This document shows, one piece after another, positions 16,147-24,958 of a DNA stretch of 64,000 bases; the first letter of the stretch is position 1; each line of letters opens with the position of its first letter. The stretch lies in assembly GCF_006363915.1 (NCBI RefSeq), contig NZ_CP040946.1; one strand, written 5' to 3'. Source of the DNA: Methylophilus medardensis (lineage in GTDB: Bacteria > Pseudomonadota > Gammaproteobacteria > Burkholderiales > Methylophilaceae). A program made the translations under genes and the position numbers. The notes below the pieces were generated by a model that worked only from the letters and a program-made list of their open reading frames with translations, was not told where the DNA came from and did not search any database.

Positions 16147-16605
16147 ATGAACAACATTTTTAAATTCTTAATCATTATTTTGTTGGCGATCGTGTCGTCA
16201 TCAAGCTTTGCCGAAACCAGCCCAAATTTAGGCAATACACCGATGGAGACCAATGAAACCTTCCAAGACTTTGGCGGCAAGCCAGGGCTCGTCTCCATCA
16301 TGGATGACTTTATGGTGAATTTGGTCGCAGATCCGAGAACAAAGCCGTATTTCGATAATGAGAAGCAAACGTACATCAAGGCCATGCTGGTTGAGCAAAT
16401 GTGTGAACTGATGAACGGCGGCTGTAGCTATCCCGGTCGTGACATGAAATCGTCACACGCTGGTCTCAAAATAAATCGCTCTGCTTTCAATGCGCTGGTA
16501 GAAAACTTTCAGGTCGCAATGGAAAAACATAACGTGCCTTTCCGTGCGCAGAATAAGTTGCTCGCGAAGTTAGCGCCCATGTACAGGGTGATTGAAGAGA
16601 AATAG
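16147..16605 (+). CDS. Exported group I truncated haemoglobin
   Basis: A 152-residue protein: a signal peptide (FKFLIIILLAIVSSSSFA-ET) followed by a globin of the short 2/2 fold. FGGKPGLVSIMDDFMVNLV is the helix A/B region, DPRTKPYF the C/E region, and MKSSHAGLKI carries the proximal His104. Group I assignment is by these segments. Truncated haemoglobins bind oxygen or NO and may act in NO detoxification or redox sensing; most are cytosolic, so export to the periplasm is notable. Two Cys (MCELMNGGCSYPG) precede the His and could form a disulfide. It lies 18 bases after DUF3034 in the same predicted ECF regulon. Confidence 0.88.
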   Translation: MNNIFKFLIIILLAIVSSSSFAETSPNLGNTPMETNETFQDFGGKPGLVSIMDDFMVNLVADPRTKPYFDNEKQTYIKAMLVEQMCELMNGGCSYPGRDMKSSHAGLKINRSAFNALVENFQVAMEKHNVPFRAQNKLLAKLAPMYRVIEEK

Positions 16606-16819
16606 TGCGCGCGATAATCAGTATTGAAGTAAGCAAGTTGACAATGCAAGGCAGTTATCAACCGTTGAGGGATATTAAATAACAACGGCTTGTGTTGTAG
16701 TTGTTAATGGGGAGCGTTAGTTGTGACGCTGGGTTTGGTTGCTATAAAAGGCTTGCCCAGCGCGCAATTTTTTGTAGTTCATTTTAATAACTTAATTGAA
16801 ATTTTGAAGAGAGGTTAAC

Positions 16820-17704
16820 ATGAAGATTGGCTATTTTTATCGTTCGGTATTCGCTGCAAGTTTGCTGATGGGCGCTGCTCAGGTAAATGCGGATACATTG
16901 TATGGATTTAACAGTAGCAAGATTGCTGTGATCGATTCATTGAATCTGGGCGCGGTTTCTTATATCGATATTTCTGGCTTGTCTGCCGGTGAGCGCTTGC
17001 TTGGTGTTGATCTGAGACCGACAGATGGCTTGGTATATGGCCTTACAAGCCAGAACAGAGTGTATACGCTAGACACCACCACCGGTGCGGCAACGTTTAA
17101 GAGCACCCTCACTGGGGCTTCTCTGACGGGGCAGTCTGTCGCATTGGACTTTAACCCGCAAGCAGATTTTATGGGTAGCCCATCCCTGCGTGTGATTACT
17201 GGTGCTGGCAACAACTATGCAGTGAACGTGAATACAGGCGTAGTAGGTAACACGGCTGGTGCGAACATTGGCAGTGGTTACACCGCAGTTTCGTATATCA
17301 ATTCTATCCCAGGTGTACCGCCAACCAGCACTGGTTTGTATTATGTAAACACCAATAGTGATTCGCTACAGTTTTTGGCTTCTACCTTTAACAACCCAGC
17401 AGCAGTGGGTGGCATCCAGATGGTTGGTTCACTGGGTGTGAATGCACTCTCCGCGGGTGGCTTTGATATTCTGGGCAACGGCAAGGCTTATGCTTTGTTT
17501 AACTTAGATGATGGCACCTTAGATACACAGTTGTTCTCCATCAATCTGACCACAGGCGCAGCGACTTATGTCACGACGCTGGATGGGACGTTCAATGGTC
17601 TGACAGGCGTTGCAGCGGTACCTGAACCAGCGAGCTATGCCATGGTATTGCTTGGTTTAGGTCTGATGGCCGGTGCGGCAAGACGTCAAAAGCGTCAAGC
17701 TTAA
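16820..17704 (+). CDS. PEP-CTERM protein with DUF4394 domain
   Basis: A 294-residue exported protein. The signal peptide ends near VNA-DT. The body shows the DUF4394 pattern: LYGFNSSKIAVIDSLN, LLGVDLRPTDGLVYGLTSQN, VYTLDTTTGAATF and SVALDFNPQAD, read as propeller-like repeats. The C-terminus is a complete sorting signal, VPEPASYAMVLLGLGLMAG followed by ARRQKRQA. It would be processed by an exosortase encoded elsewhere. GAAGAGAGG lies upstream of the ATG and a strong terminator follows, so it is monocistronic. The 214 bases upstream contain no gene. Confidence 0.88.
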   Translation: MKIGYFYRSVFAASLLMGAAQVNADTLYGFNSSKIAVIDSLNLGAVSYIDISGLSAGERLLGVDLRPTDGLVYGLTSQNRVYTLDTTTGAATFKSTLTGASLTGQSVALDFNPQADFMGSPSLRVITGAGNNYAVNVNTGVVGNTAGANIGSGYTAVSYINSIPGVPPTSTGLYYVNTNSDSLQFLASTFNNPAAVGGIQMVGSLGVNALSAGGFDILGNGKAYALFNLDDGTLDTQLFSINLTTGAATYVTTLDGTFNGLTGVAAVPEPASYAMVLLGLGLMAGAARRQKRQA

Positions 17705-17740
17705 AAAGAACGCAGTAAACAATACTGCGCTAAAGTAAGC

Positions 17741-17773
17741 AAAGGCCGATGTTGCATAAACATCGGCCTTTTT
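17741..17773 (+). terminator. Intrinsic terminator after the DUF4394 gene
   Basis: A 12-bp stem, AAGGCCGATGTT with AACATCGGCCTT, around a short loop and followed by T residues. Confidence 0.93.
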
Positions 17774-17926
17774 GTATGCGGTTCCTCTGCGCGTTTGTGT
17801 TCGCTTTGCCAGTTGAATGTAAGGTGCGTAGCGTCTACGCACATGCCGTGTATGTTTGACGGCGCCCATTTACTTGCAGCGCTTAAGCCGTAATAATGGG
17901 GATAAACCGAGGGTGGTAAGCAGTTG

Positions 17927-18877
17927 ATGCAGCCCACTTTTCATCTTTTACCGTGTGACCTGCCCCCGCCTAACATGAAGCCTGACCAATCCGCCTCGAC
18001 TTTACATCCGCGAAATCTGCATCGTGCTGGTTATGATTTTGCTGTGCTGATGCAGACGCACCCAGCCTTAGCGGCTTATGTGCGGCCGAATGCCTATGGC
18101 GATGCATCAATCGATTTTTCACAGCCAAAGGCGGTCAAGGCCCTGAATCAGGCGTTGCTAAAGCAGTATTACGGGGTGGCGGTGTGGGATATTCCGGCCG
18201 ATTATTTGTGTCCGCCTATCCCTGGACGGGCCGATTATGTGCATTATCTGGCAGATTTATTGGGTGATCAGGGGCCGCAAGTGCGCTTGTTGGACATTGG
18301 CACGGGCGCCAATTTGGTATATCCGCTGATTGCGGCGCACACCTATGGTTGGCAGTGTGTGGGAGTAGATATTGATGCCAACGCTTTACGCAATGCGCAG
18401 AACATCATCGATGAGAACGGCTTGCAGCCGCAACTGTGTGTGCGCCAACAGTCTAATCCGGCTTGTATGTTTAAGGGCGTCATCTTGCCGGGAGAGTTGT
18501 TTACGCTCACCATGTGCAACCCGCCTTTTCATGCATCGGCCGCTGAGGCGCAAGCCGGGTCGCAACGTAAATGGCGCGGATTAGGTAAACCGCCAGCGCA
18601 CACGCTCAATTTTGGCGGTCAGTCTAACGAGCTGGTGTATACCGGGGGGGAAGCTGCCTTTTTAACCAGCATGATCCATGAAAGTAAGCAGTTTGCGCAC
18701 CAGTGTGTATGGTTTACCACGCTGGTGTCTAAGGCAAGCAATCTGTCGTTGGTTTATCGCGCATTAAAGCGGGTGCAAGCGGTGCACGTGACCACTGTAG
18801 AGATGGCACAAGGGCAGAAACAAAGTCGTTTTGTGGCTTGGTCATTTCAGGCACTGACTGCTAAAAAGCGCGTTTAA
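17927..18877 (+). CDS. rlmF: 23S rRNA (adenine(1618)-N6)-methyltransferase
   Basis: Methylates A1618 of 23S rRNA using S-adenosylmethionine. The N-terminal segment LHPRNLHRAGYDFAVLMQTH matches the family opening. LLDIGTGANLVYPLIAA is the SAM-binding motif I, and CNPPFHAS is the (N/D)PP(F/Y) catalytic motif of N6-adenine methyltransferases. GGQSNELVYTGGEAAF is also typical. The length of 316 residues is normal. The ATG at 17927 follows GAGGGTGG; a second ATG at 17975 (MKPDQSAS) is a possible later start because the first 16 residues are not conserved. Confidence 0.94.
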   Translation: MQPTFHLLPCDLPPPNMKPDQSASTLHPRNLHRAGYDFAVLMQTHPALAAYVRPNAYGDASIDFSQPKAVKALNQALLKQYYGVAVWDIPADYLCPPIPGRADYVHYLADLLGDQGPQVRLLDIGTGANLVYPLIAAHTYGWQCVGVDIDANALRNAQNIIDENGLQPQLCVRQQSNPACMFKGVILPGELFTLTMCNPPFHASAAEAQAGSQRKWRGLGKPPAHTLNFGGQSNELVYTGGEAAFLTSMIHESKQFAHQCVWFTTLVSKASNLSLVYRALKRVQAVHVTTVEMAQGQKQSRFVAWSFQALTAKKRV

Positions 18878-18969
18878 TCAGCAGCTTGGCATTTATCTTT
18901 AGGCGACATTGCACGGTTGAGCGATAATAGCGCCCTCAATATTGTTTGCAGCCGCTTGGACCGTCCCCT

Positions 18970-21174
18970 ATGGAAATTAAAGTCAACTTTCTCGATAAAC
19001 TCCGTTTGGAGGCCAAGTTCGACGACTTCACGGTGATTGCTGATCAGCCGATTCGGTATAAAGGCGATGGCTCGGCGCCCGGGCCATTTGATTACTTTTT
19101 GGCTTCATCGGCCTTGTGTGCCGCTTATTTTGTAAAGTTGTATTGCAGTACGCGCAATATTCCGACCGACAATATCCGCCTGTCACATAACAATATTGTT
19201 GATCCTGACGATCGGTACAAACAGATTTTTAAGATTCAGATCGAGTTGCCAGCGGAGATTTCTGAAAAAGACCGCACTGGGATTCTGCGCTCGATTGATC
19301 GCTGTACGGTAAAAAAGGTGGTGCAGGCCGGGCCAGACTTTGTCATTGAGCAAGTCGCTAATCTAGATGAAGATGCGCAGGCCTTATTAACTGTCAGTGG
19401 TGCTGCCGATGCGTTGACATACATCACTGGCAAAGATTTGCCGTTGGAGCAAACCATCGCCAATATGACGGCTTTGCTGGCGGGCTTGGGCATCAAGATT
19501 GAAATCGCTTCTTGGCGCAATATTGTGCCGAATGTGTGGTCGCTGCATATTCGGGATGCGCATTCGCCGATGTGCTTTACCAACGGCAAGGGCGCCAGTA
19601 AAGAAAGTGCATTGGCCTCGGCGCTGGGCGAATATATCGAGCGCCTGAGCAACAATCACTTTTATGCGGGCGCGTATTGGGGCCAAGACATCGCGCAAGC
19701 TGATTTTGTGCATTACCCCAATGAGCGTTGGTTTAAACCTGGCCGTAAAGATGCCTTGCCAAAAGAGATCTTGGATGATTATTGCCTGGGCATTTATAAC
19801 CCGGATGGCGAGCTCCGCGCCTCACATTTAATCGATACCAATAGCGGAAACAGCGAACGTGGTATTTGCGCGTTACCATTTGTGCGGCAGTCTGATGGCG
19901 CGCAGGTGTATTTTCCATCGAATCTGGTTGAAAATCTGTTTGTAAGCAATGGCATGAGTGCTGGCAATACCTTGGCTGAGGCGCAGGTGCAATGTTTGTC
20001 AGAAATTTTTGAGCGCGCAGTCAAACGTCAAATTATCGAAAGCGAAATGGCTTTGCCAGAGGTGCCGGCAGAGGTGCTAGCGAAATATCCGGGGATTGTT
20101 GCGGGCATTGAGGGATTGCAAGCGCAGGGTTTTCCCGTGTTGGTAAAAGATGCCTCGCTGGGCGGGCAGTACCCGGTGATGTGCGTCACCTTGATGAACC
20201 CGCGCACCGGCGGGGTCTTTGCCTCGTTTGGCGCCCACCCTTCACTAGAGGTCGCACTCGAGCGCAGTCTGACGGAGCTGTTGCAAGGCCGTAGTTTTGA
20301 GGGACTCAACGATTTGCCGCAACCCACATTTGCCAGTGAGGCAGTGACTGAACCAAACAACTTTGTCGAACACTTTATTGATTCGAGCGGCATCGTGTCT
20401 TGGCGTTTTTTTAGCGCCAAAGCAGATTACGCGTTTGTTGAATGGGATTTTTCTGGCAAAGGCGCGCACGCCAATGCCGACGAAGCCGCCACCCTGTTTG
20501 GCCTGTTGGCTGCGTTGGGTAAAGAGGCCTATGTGGCCGTGTACGATCAATTGGGGGCAACCGCTTGCCGCATTCTGGTGCCGGATTATTCCGAAATTTA
20601 TCCAGTGGAAGATCTGGTGTGGGATAACACCAATAAAGCATTGTTGTTCCGTGAAGATATTTTGAATTTACATTCGTTGGACGATGCCAGCCTCGAAGCG
20701 TTGCTGGACCGATTGGAGCATAACGAGCTGGATGATTACGGTGATATCGGCACCTTGATCGGCATTCAGTTTGATGAAAACACCGTCTGGGGCCAGCTTA
20801 CCGTGCTGGAACTCAAGTTATTAATCCATCTGGCCTTGCAGCAGTTTGAAGAGGCGTTGGATCTGGTGGGTGCCTTTTTGCAATACAACGACAACACCTT
20901 GGCGCGCGGTTTGTTTTATCAAGCGTTAAATGTGGTGCTCGAAGTGCAGTTGGACGACACCCTCGCGCTGGAGGATTATGAAGTGAACTTGCGCAGGATG
21001 TTTGGCGATGCGCAGATGGATGCGGTGATTGGCTCGGTGGATGGTGATGTGCGCTTTTATGGCTTGACGCCGACCAGTATGCAACTAGAGGGTTTAGAGC
21101 GACATCAGCGCTTGATCGACAGTTATAAAAAGCTGCATGCTGCGCGCGCAAAAGCGGTGACGCAGGGCAGTTAG
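18970..21174 (+). CDS. ycaO: OsmC-YcaO fusion protein (YcaO, S12 methylthiotransferase accessory factor type)
   Basis: A 734-residue cytosolic protein. Residues about 1-130 form an OsmC-like domain (RYKGDGSAPGPFDYFLASSA, CTVKKVVQAGPDF). From about 160 it is a full-length YcaO like that of E. coli: NVWSLHIRDAHSPMCFTNGK, the ATP/Mg-binding ALASALGEYIERLS, GNSERGICALPF, SNGMSAGNT, SLGGQYPVMCVTL, GRSFEGL, then a C-terminal TPR-like domain. E. coli YcaO (586 residues) aids RimO in beta-methylthiolation of ribosomal protein S12 and lacks the OsmC domain. The OsmC half has one Cys in the peroxidase-like position (ASSALCAAYF). The ATG at 18970 is preferred over a TTG at 18946. Confidence 0.92.
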   Translation: MEIKVNFLDKLRLEAKFDDFTVIADQPIRYKGDGSAPGPFDYFLASSALCAAYFVKLYCSTRNIPTDNIRLSHNNIVDPDDRYKQIFKIQIELPAEISEKDRTGILRSIDRCTVKKVVQAGPDFVIEQVANLDEDAQALLTVSGAADALTYITGKDLPLEQTIANMTALLAGLGIKIEIASWRNIVPNVWSLHIRDAHSPMCFTNGKGASKESALASALGEYIERLSNNHFYAGAYWGQDIAQADFVHYPNERWFKPGRKDALPKEILDDYCLGIYNPDGELRASHLIDTNSGNSERGICALPFVRQSDGAQVYFPSNLVENLFVSNGMSAGNTLAEAQVQCLSEIFERAVKRQIIESEMALPEVPAEVLAKYPGIVAGIEGLQAQGFPVLVKDASLGGQYPVMCVTLMNPRTGGVFASFGAHPSLEVALERSLTELLQGRSFEGLNDLPQPTFASEAVTEPNNFVEHFIDSSGIVSWRFFSAKADYAFVEWDFSGKGAHANADEAATLFGLLAALGKEAYVAVYDQLGATACRILVPDYSEIYPVEDLVWDNTNKALLFREDILNLHSLDDASLEALLDRLEHNELDDYGDIGTLIGIQFDENTVWGQLTVLELKLLIHLALQQFEEALDLVGAFLQYNDNTLARGLFYQALNVVLEVQLDDTLALEDYEVNLRRMFGDAQMDAVIGSVDGDVRFYGLTPTSMQLEGLERHQRLIDSYKKLHAARAKAVTQGS

Positions 21175-21246
21175 CGTGTTGCGGCCATCTTGCTGATGGG
21201 CGGGATGGCCGCGAACTGCGATGAAAATCTAAATATATTCAATCTA

Positions 21247-21274
21247 TTAGAAAATTGGCAATCGCGGGTATAAT
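21247..21274 (+). promoter_or_regulatory. Possible promoter of rhlE with a long leader
   Basis: A perfect TATAAT (21269-21274) with a weak -35 (TTAGAA) 16 bases upstream. If used it gives an untranslated leader of about 140 bases before the rhlE start codon. Long leaders are typical of cold-inducible and autoregulated RNA helicase genes; the regulation is inference. Confidence 0.4.
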
Positions 21275-21421
21275 GGATTCACCCTGTGCTCTACCAATCA
21301 ACGCAGCGGTTCAGAAATACCTCAAGCAGTTATCTCGTTAGTCCAGATTGGTGTTGCCGGTGGCAACAGACCAGCGCCTATTGAATATGTTGTATGGCAA
21401 TGCCATGCAATCTCTATAAAG

Positions 21422-22918
21422 TTGAATACCTTGTCCTTAGAAACTCCCATTGTAAACATTACGTTTGCTGATTTAAATTTGTGCGCGCCTGTGTTGCGCG
21501 CAATTGCCGATGCCGGTTATACCTCACCCACGCCGATTCAGGCACAGGCGATTCCATACGTGCTACGCGGCGGCGATTTGTTGGCCGGCGCGCAAACCGG
21601 CACTGGTAAAACGGCTGGGTTTACTTTGCCTATTTTGCACCGTTTGTCTGAGAAACCGCTCGCACATGCGGTCAAAGGCAAGCCGCGGTGTTTGATTCTT
21701 TCGCCTACCCGTGAACTAGCGGCGCAAATTGGCGAGTCTGTCACCACTTATGGCAAATATCTGCCGCTGAAAAGTATGGTGGTGTTTGGTGGTGTGGGGA
21801 TTAATCCGCAAATCAATCGTTTGAGTAAACCGCTGGATATTTTGGTTGCCACCCCCGGCCGCTTGCTCGATCTGGTGCAACAAAAAGCACTCGACTTGTC
21901 TGCCATTGAAATCCTGGTGCTCGATGAGGCTGACCGCATGCTCGACATGGGCTTTATTCATGACATCAAAAAAGTGTTGGCCATGTTGCCTAAAAAACGG
22001 CAAAACCTGTTGTTTTCCGCGACCTTTTCGGATGACATTAAACGATTGGCGGATAATTTACTCAACAGCCCGGACTTGGTCGAGGTGGCTCGCCGCAACA
22101 CATCGAATGCCTTAATCGAACAAAGCGTGCACATGGTGCCACAAGCGCATAAACGCGAAATGGTCAGTTATTTGATTAAACACCATGATTGGCAACAAGT
22201 GCTGATTTTTACCCGGACCAAGCATGGCGCTAACCGATTGGCTGAAAAACTGGTCAAAGATGGCATCCCAGCGATGGCCATTCATGGCAACAAAAGCCAG
22301 AATGCACGTACCGCCGCACTTGCTCAGTTTAAAGCGGGCACGATTCCGGCGCTGGTTGCCACTGATATCGCAGCCAGGGGCTTGGATATTGATCAACTGC
22401 CGCAAGTGGTCAACTTTGAATTGCCGAATGTGCCCGAAGATTATGTGCATCGGATTGGCCGTACCGGTCGGGCCGGGGCGACCGGCGCTGCGATTTCGTT
22501 AGTGGATCGCGAAGAGCTGGGGATGCTTAAAGACATTGAAAAACTGATCAAGCGCGAAATCCCGCGAGTACAAGTGGAAGGCTTTGTGCCGCCGGCAAAA
22601 AACAGCGAAGAACCAGAGCGGCCTGCGCGCGTGCAACAGAACGGACGTCAGCGTCAGGCAACGCAACATAAGCCGGCACAAGCGCGGCCAGCCGCTAAGC
22701 AGGCGCAGCCGGCAAACGCACCACGTGGTCAACGACCAGCAGCAGGCAAGCCTGCCCAGCCTAAGTCGGGTCAAACCAACCAAGCCCCAGCGCAAACACG
22801 TCAGGGCGCGGCTAAATCACCACACGCTAACAAGCCACAAGGTGCCTTGTTTAGTGCGCGTCCGGGCGGCAATGCTTCGGGTAGACAGGGCCAGCAAGCC
22901 GCGCCAAAACGGGGCTAA
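21422..22918 (+). CDS. rhlE: DEAD-box RNA helicase (RhlE type)
   Basis: A 498-residue ATP-dependent RNA helicase. Motifs: Q motif YTSPTPIQAQAIP, I AQTGTGKT (about residue 60), Ia PTRELAAQI, II VLDEAD (about 165-170), III SAT, V ATDIAARGLDID, VI HRIGRTGRAG (about 345). From about residue 395 the tail is low-complexity, rich in Gln, Pro, Ala and Lys/Arg, an RNA-binding extension common in this group. The start is a TTG preceded by AAAG only, with no ATG nearby; MNTLSLETPIVNITFADL fits the family well enough. The next gene starts 2 bases after the stop codon. Confidence 0.93.
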   Translation: MNTLSLETPIVNITFADLNLCAPVLRAIADAGYTSPTPIQAQAIPYVLRGGDLLAGAQTGTGKTAGFTLPILHRLSEKPLAHAVKGKPRCLILSPTRELAAQIGESVTTYGKYLPLKSMVVFGGVGINPQINRLSKPLDILVATPGRLLDLVQQKALDLSAIEILVLDEADRMLDMGFIHDIKKVLAMLPKKRQNLLFSATFSDDIKRLADNLLNSPDLVEVARRNTSNALIEQSVHMVPQAHKREMVSYLIKHHDWQQVLIFTRTKHGANRLAEKLVKDGIPAMAIHGNKSQNARTAALAQFKAGTIPALVATDIAARGLDIDQLPQVVNFELPNVPEDYVHRIGRTGRAGATGAAISLVDREELGMLKDIEKLIKREIPRVQVEGFVPPAKNSEEPERPARVQQNGRQRQATQHKPAQARPAAKQAQPANAPRGQRPAAGKPAQPKSGQTNQAPAQTRQGAAKSPHANKPQGALFSARPGGNASGRQGQQAAPKRG

Positions 22919-22919
22919 C

Positions 22920-23369
22920 ATGCAAATTTGGGTGGATGCAGACGCGTGTCCGGTCGTGATCAAAGAGATCTTGTTTCGTGCGGCCGACCGCTCTGCGATT
23001 ACCACCACCTTTGTCGCAAACCAGTGGTTGCGCTTACCGCCTTCGCCGCATTTACGGGCGATGCAGGTCGCTCAAGGCTTCGATGTTGCTGATGACGCAA
23101 TTGTGGCGGCGTTGGTGGCAGGTGATTTGGTGATTACTGCCGATATTCCACTCGCGTCACAGGTCATCGACAAAGGCGGCCATGCACTCAACCCGCGTGG
23201 TGAGTTTTATTCGCCCGAAAATATCAAAGCATGTTTATCCGTGCGTGACTTCATGGCGTCGCTGCGTGAGAGCGGTGTAGAGACAGGTGGCCCCAGCGCC
23301 ATGCAAGCCGCTGATCGCCATCGTTTTGCTGCGCAACTTGATCAATTTTTAGCGCAGCACAAAAGCTAG
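22920..23369 (+). CDS. UPF0178 family protein (YaiI/YqxD)
   Basis: A 149-residue cytosolic protein opening with MQIWVDADACPVVIKEILFR, the conserved UPF0178 start with the DADACP motif, followed by DDAIVAALVAGDLVITADIP and GGHALNPRGEFYSPENI. The fold resembles PIN/NYN-type nucleases, with acidic residues at positions 6, 8 and in VITADIP, but no function is established. A longer open frame extends upstream into rhlE in another phase; the ATG at 22920, one base after the rhlE stop, is the family start. Translational coupling to rhlE is likely. Confidence 0.93.
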   Translation: MQIWVDADACPVVIKEILFRAADRSAITTTFVANQWLRLPPSPHLRAMQVAQGFDVADDAIVAALVAGDLVITADIPLASQVIDKGGHALNPRGEFYSPENIKACLSVRDFMASLRESGVETGGPSAMQAADRHRFAAQLDQFLAQHKS

Positions 23370-23418
23370 TGCATGCTGCACGCACTGTGCTGGCGTGACA
23401 TCTCTGGGGTATGCATAC

Positions 23419-23448
23419 AAACGGTTGGCAGCGATGCCAGCCGTTTTT
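23419..23448 (+). terminator. Intrinsic terminator after the rhlE operon
   Basis: An 11-bp stem, AAACGGTTGGC with GCCAGCCGTTT (one G-T pair), a 6-nt loop, then T residues. Confidence 0.85.
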
Positions 23449-23623
23449 GTTGATGCGTCGCCAAGGCCTCTGCGATTCATACACCTTGTGCGCGCCTTTG
23501 GATTGTAATGAATTGAAAACCCTTCTGATCTATCTGGTTATTTCTAAAGCCTTGTATTAGCATCATTCAAAAAGCGTTGCCACAAAACTAGTTATCACAA
23601 TAAAAATAAGAGGTCATGCATTA

Positions 23624-24769
23624 ATGAGTTTGCAATCTCGTATTGATGAGGCGTTGTTTCGTCAGCTGTTGTCGGGTGCACGCATCCCGCTGATTGGCAG
23701 TGCGTTTGGTGGTTTGTTGATCACGCTGTCTCAGCTTGGTTCTGCAAAAGGCCATTTGTTTGTTTTATGGTGTCTTGTGGTTTATTTGGTCATTGGTATA
23801 CGTGTTTTTTTTCTTAGACGCTGCCAAAAACAATTGGCCAAAAAAGGGTTTCATCATGCGTTGGCGTATCGGTATTGTTTGACCTTGGCGCTTTCTGGGT
23901 TTGCTTGGGGCGCCTTAGGGTGGTTGGTGGTGGATGCGTCACCGTTGACCGTGATTATGGTCGTTACAGCGATTCAGGCGATGGTGATGGGCGGTGTGGT
24001 GACCATGGCCTCGTTTACCCCGGCGTTTTTTGCATTTAGTTTGCCAGCGATGTTGCCGATCGTGCTGGTGTTTTCTTTTAGTGAAAACTTAACCAGCTTC
24101 ATTATGGCGGTCTTCAGTGTTATTTTTTATATTTTAATGATAGGGGTCATTTACCGTTTTAACCAGTCATTGCGACAAGCGACGCGCATTGGTTTTGAGA
24201 ACGAAGATTTGATTGGCTCTCTAAAGGATGCTTATCATCAGATTTCTATACAGAATCAAGAGCTTAATCATTTGGCCCATCATGATACGCTGACTGGTTT
24301 GCCAAACCGAAAATTGTTATCGTTGCGTTTACAACAAGCCATTGAATTGGGGCAACTTAAAAAAACCACCACTGCGCTGTTATATCTTGACTTAGATGGC
24401 TTTAAAGCAGTGAATGATCAGTGGGGCCATGATGCCGGCGATTTGGCATTGGTTGAAGTCGCTGCGCGCTTAAGTCAGGTGATTCGCGGCGGTGACACCC
24501 TAGCAAGAGTTGGCGGGGACGAATTTGTGATTGTATTGTCTGATTTGCCAGAACAGGCGAATGCCGCGGTAGAGATTGTCGCGCAAAAGTGCCTGATGGC
24601 GTTTGAGCTGCCATTTCAGATTCGTGATGCGGTGTGTCCCTTGGGGACATCGATTGGTTTGACGCTTTGTCAATCAGGCGAAACGATAGCGCAAACATTG
24701 GCAGCGGCAGACAAGGCCATGTATCAAGCCAAATTACTCGGTTGCGGTCAAATTTGTTGGGCACCTTAA
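23624..24769 (+). CDS. Membrane-anchored diguanylate cyclase
   Basis: A 381-residue protein. About residues 20-190 hold five to six membrane segments without a recognisable named sensor, resembling MASE-type modules. The GGDEF domain starts at about residue 220 (HHDTLTGLPNRKLL); the active-site loop is GGDEF at 297-301, intact. An inhibitory site RGGD lies five residues upstream, so product feedback by c-di-GMP is expected. Function: makes c-di-GMP from two GTP. The ATG at 23624 follows AAGAGG. It is a single gene; the next c-di-GMP gene starts 189 bases later on the same strand. Confidence 0.93.
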   Translation: MSLQSRIDEALFRQLLSGARIPLIGSAFGGLLITLSQLGSAKGHLFVLWCLVVYLVIGIRVFFLRRCQKQLAKKGFHHALAYRYCLTLALSGFAWGALGWLVVDASPLTVIMVVTAIQAMVMGGVVTMASFTPAFFAFSLPAMLPIVLVFSFSENLTSFIMAVFSVIFYILMIGVIYRFNQSLRQATRIGFENEDLIGSLKDAYHQISIQNQELNHLAHHDTLTGLPNRKLLSLRLQQAIELGQLKKTTTALLYLDLDGFKAVNDQWGHDAGDLALVEVAARLSQVIRGGDTLARVGGDEFVIVLSDLPEQANAAVEIVAQKCLMAFELPFQIRDAVCPLGTSIGLTLCQSGETIAQTLAAADKAMYQAKLLGCGQICWAP

Positions 24770-24958
24770 GTGTTGCAGGCGGCGCGGCTGTTTTAGTTGC
24801 GCGGGCGCTTGTTTGAAAAGTGCCCTGCCTTACCCGCGTCAATCATTCGTTTAGCCACTTAAACGATTGAATTTGCCGGGCATTTATACAGCTATTTGCG
24901 AATTTGATTTTATTCGCATCCCTTAAAGTAGTAGACGGGGGCTTTAAGCGATTAATCC

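Noticed and set aside
22584..22919. A long in-frame extension of the UPF0178 gene into the 3' part of rhlE
   Set aside because: The extension is basic low-complexity sequence from the rhlE tail read in another phase; the family start MQIWVDADACP at 22920 fits exactly.
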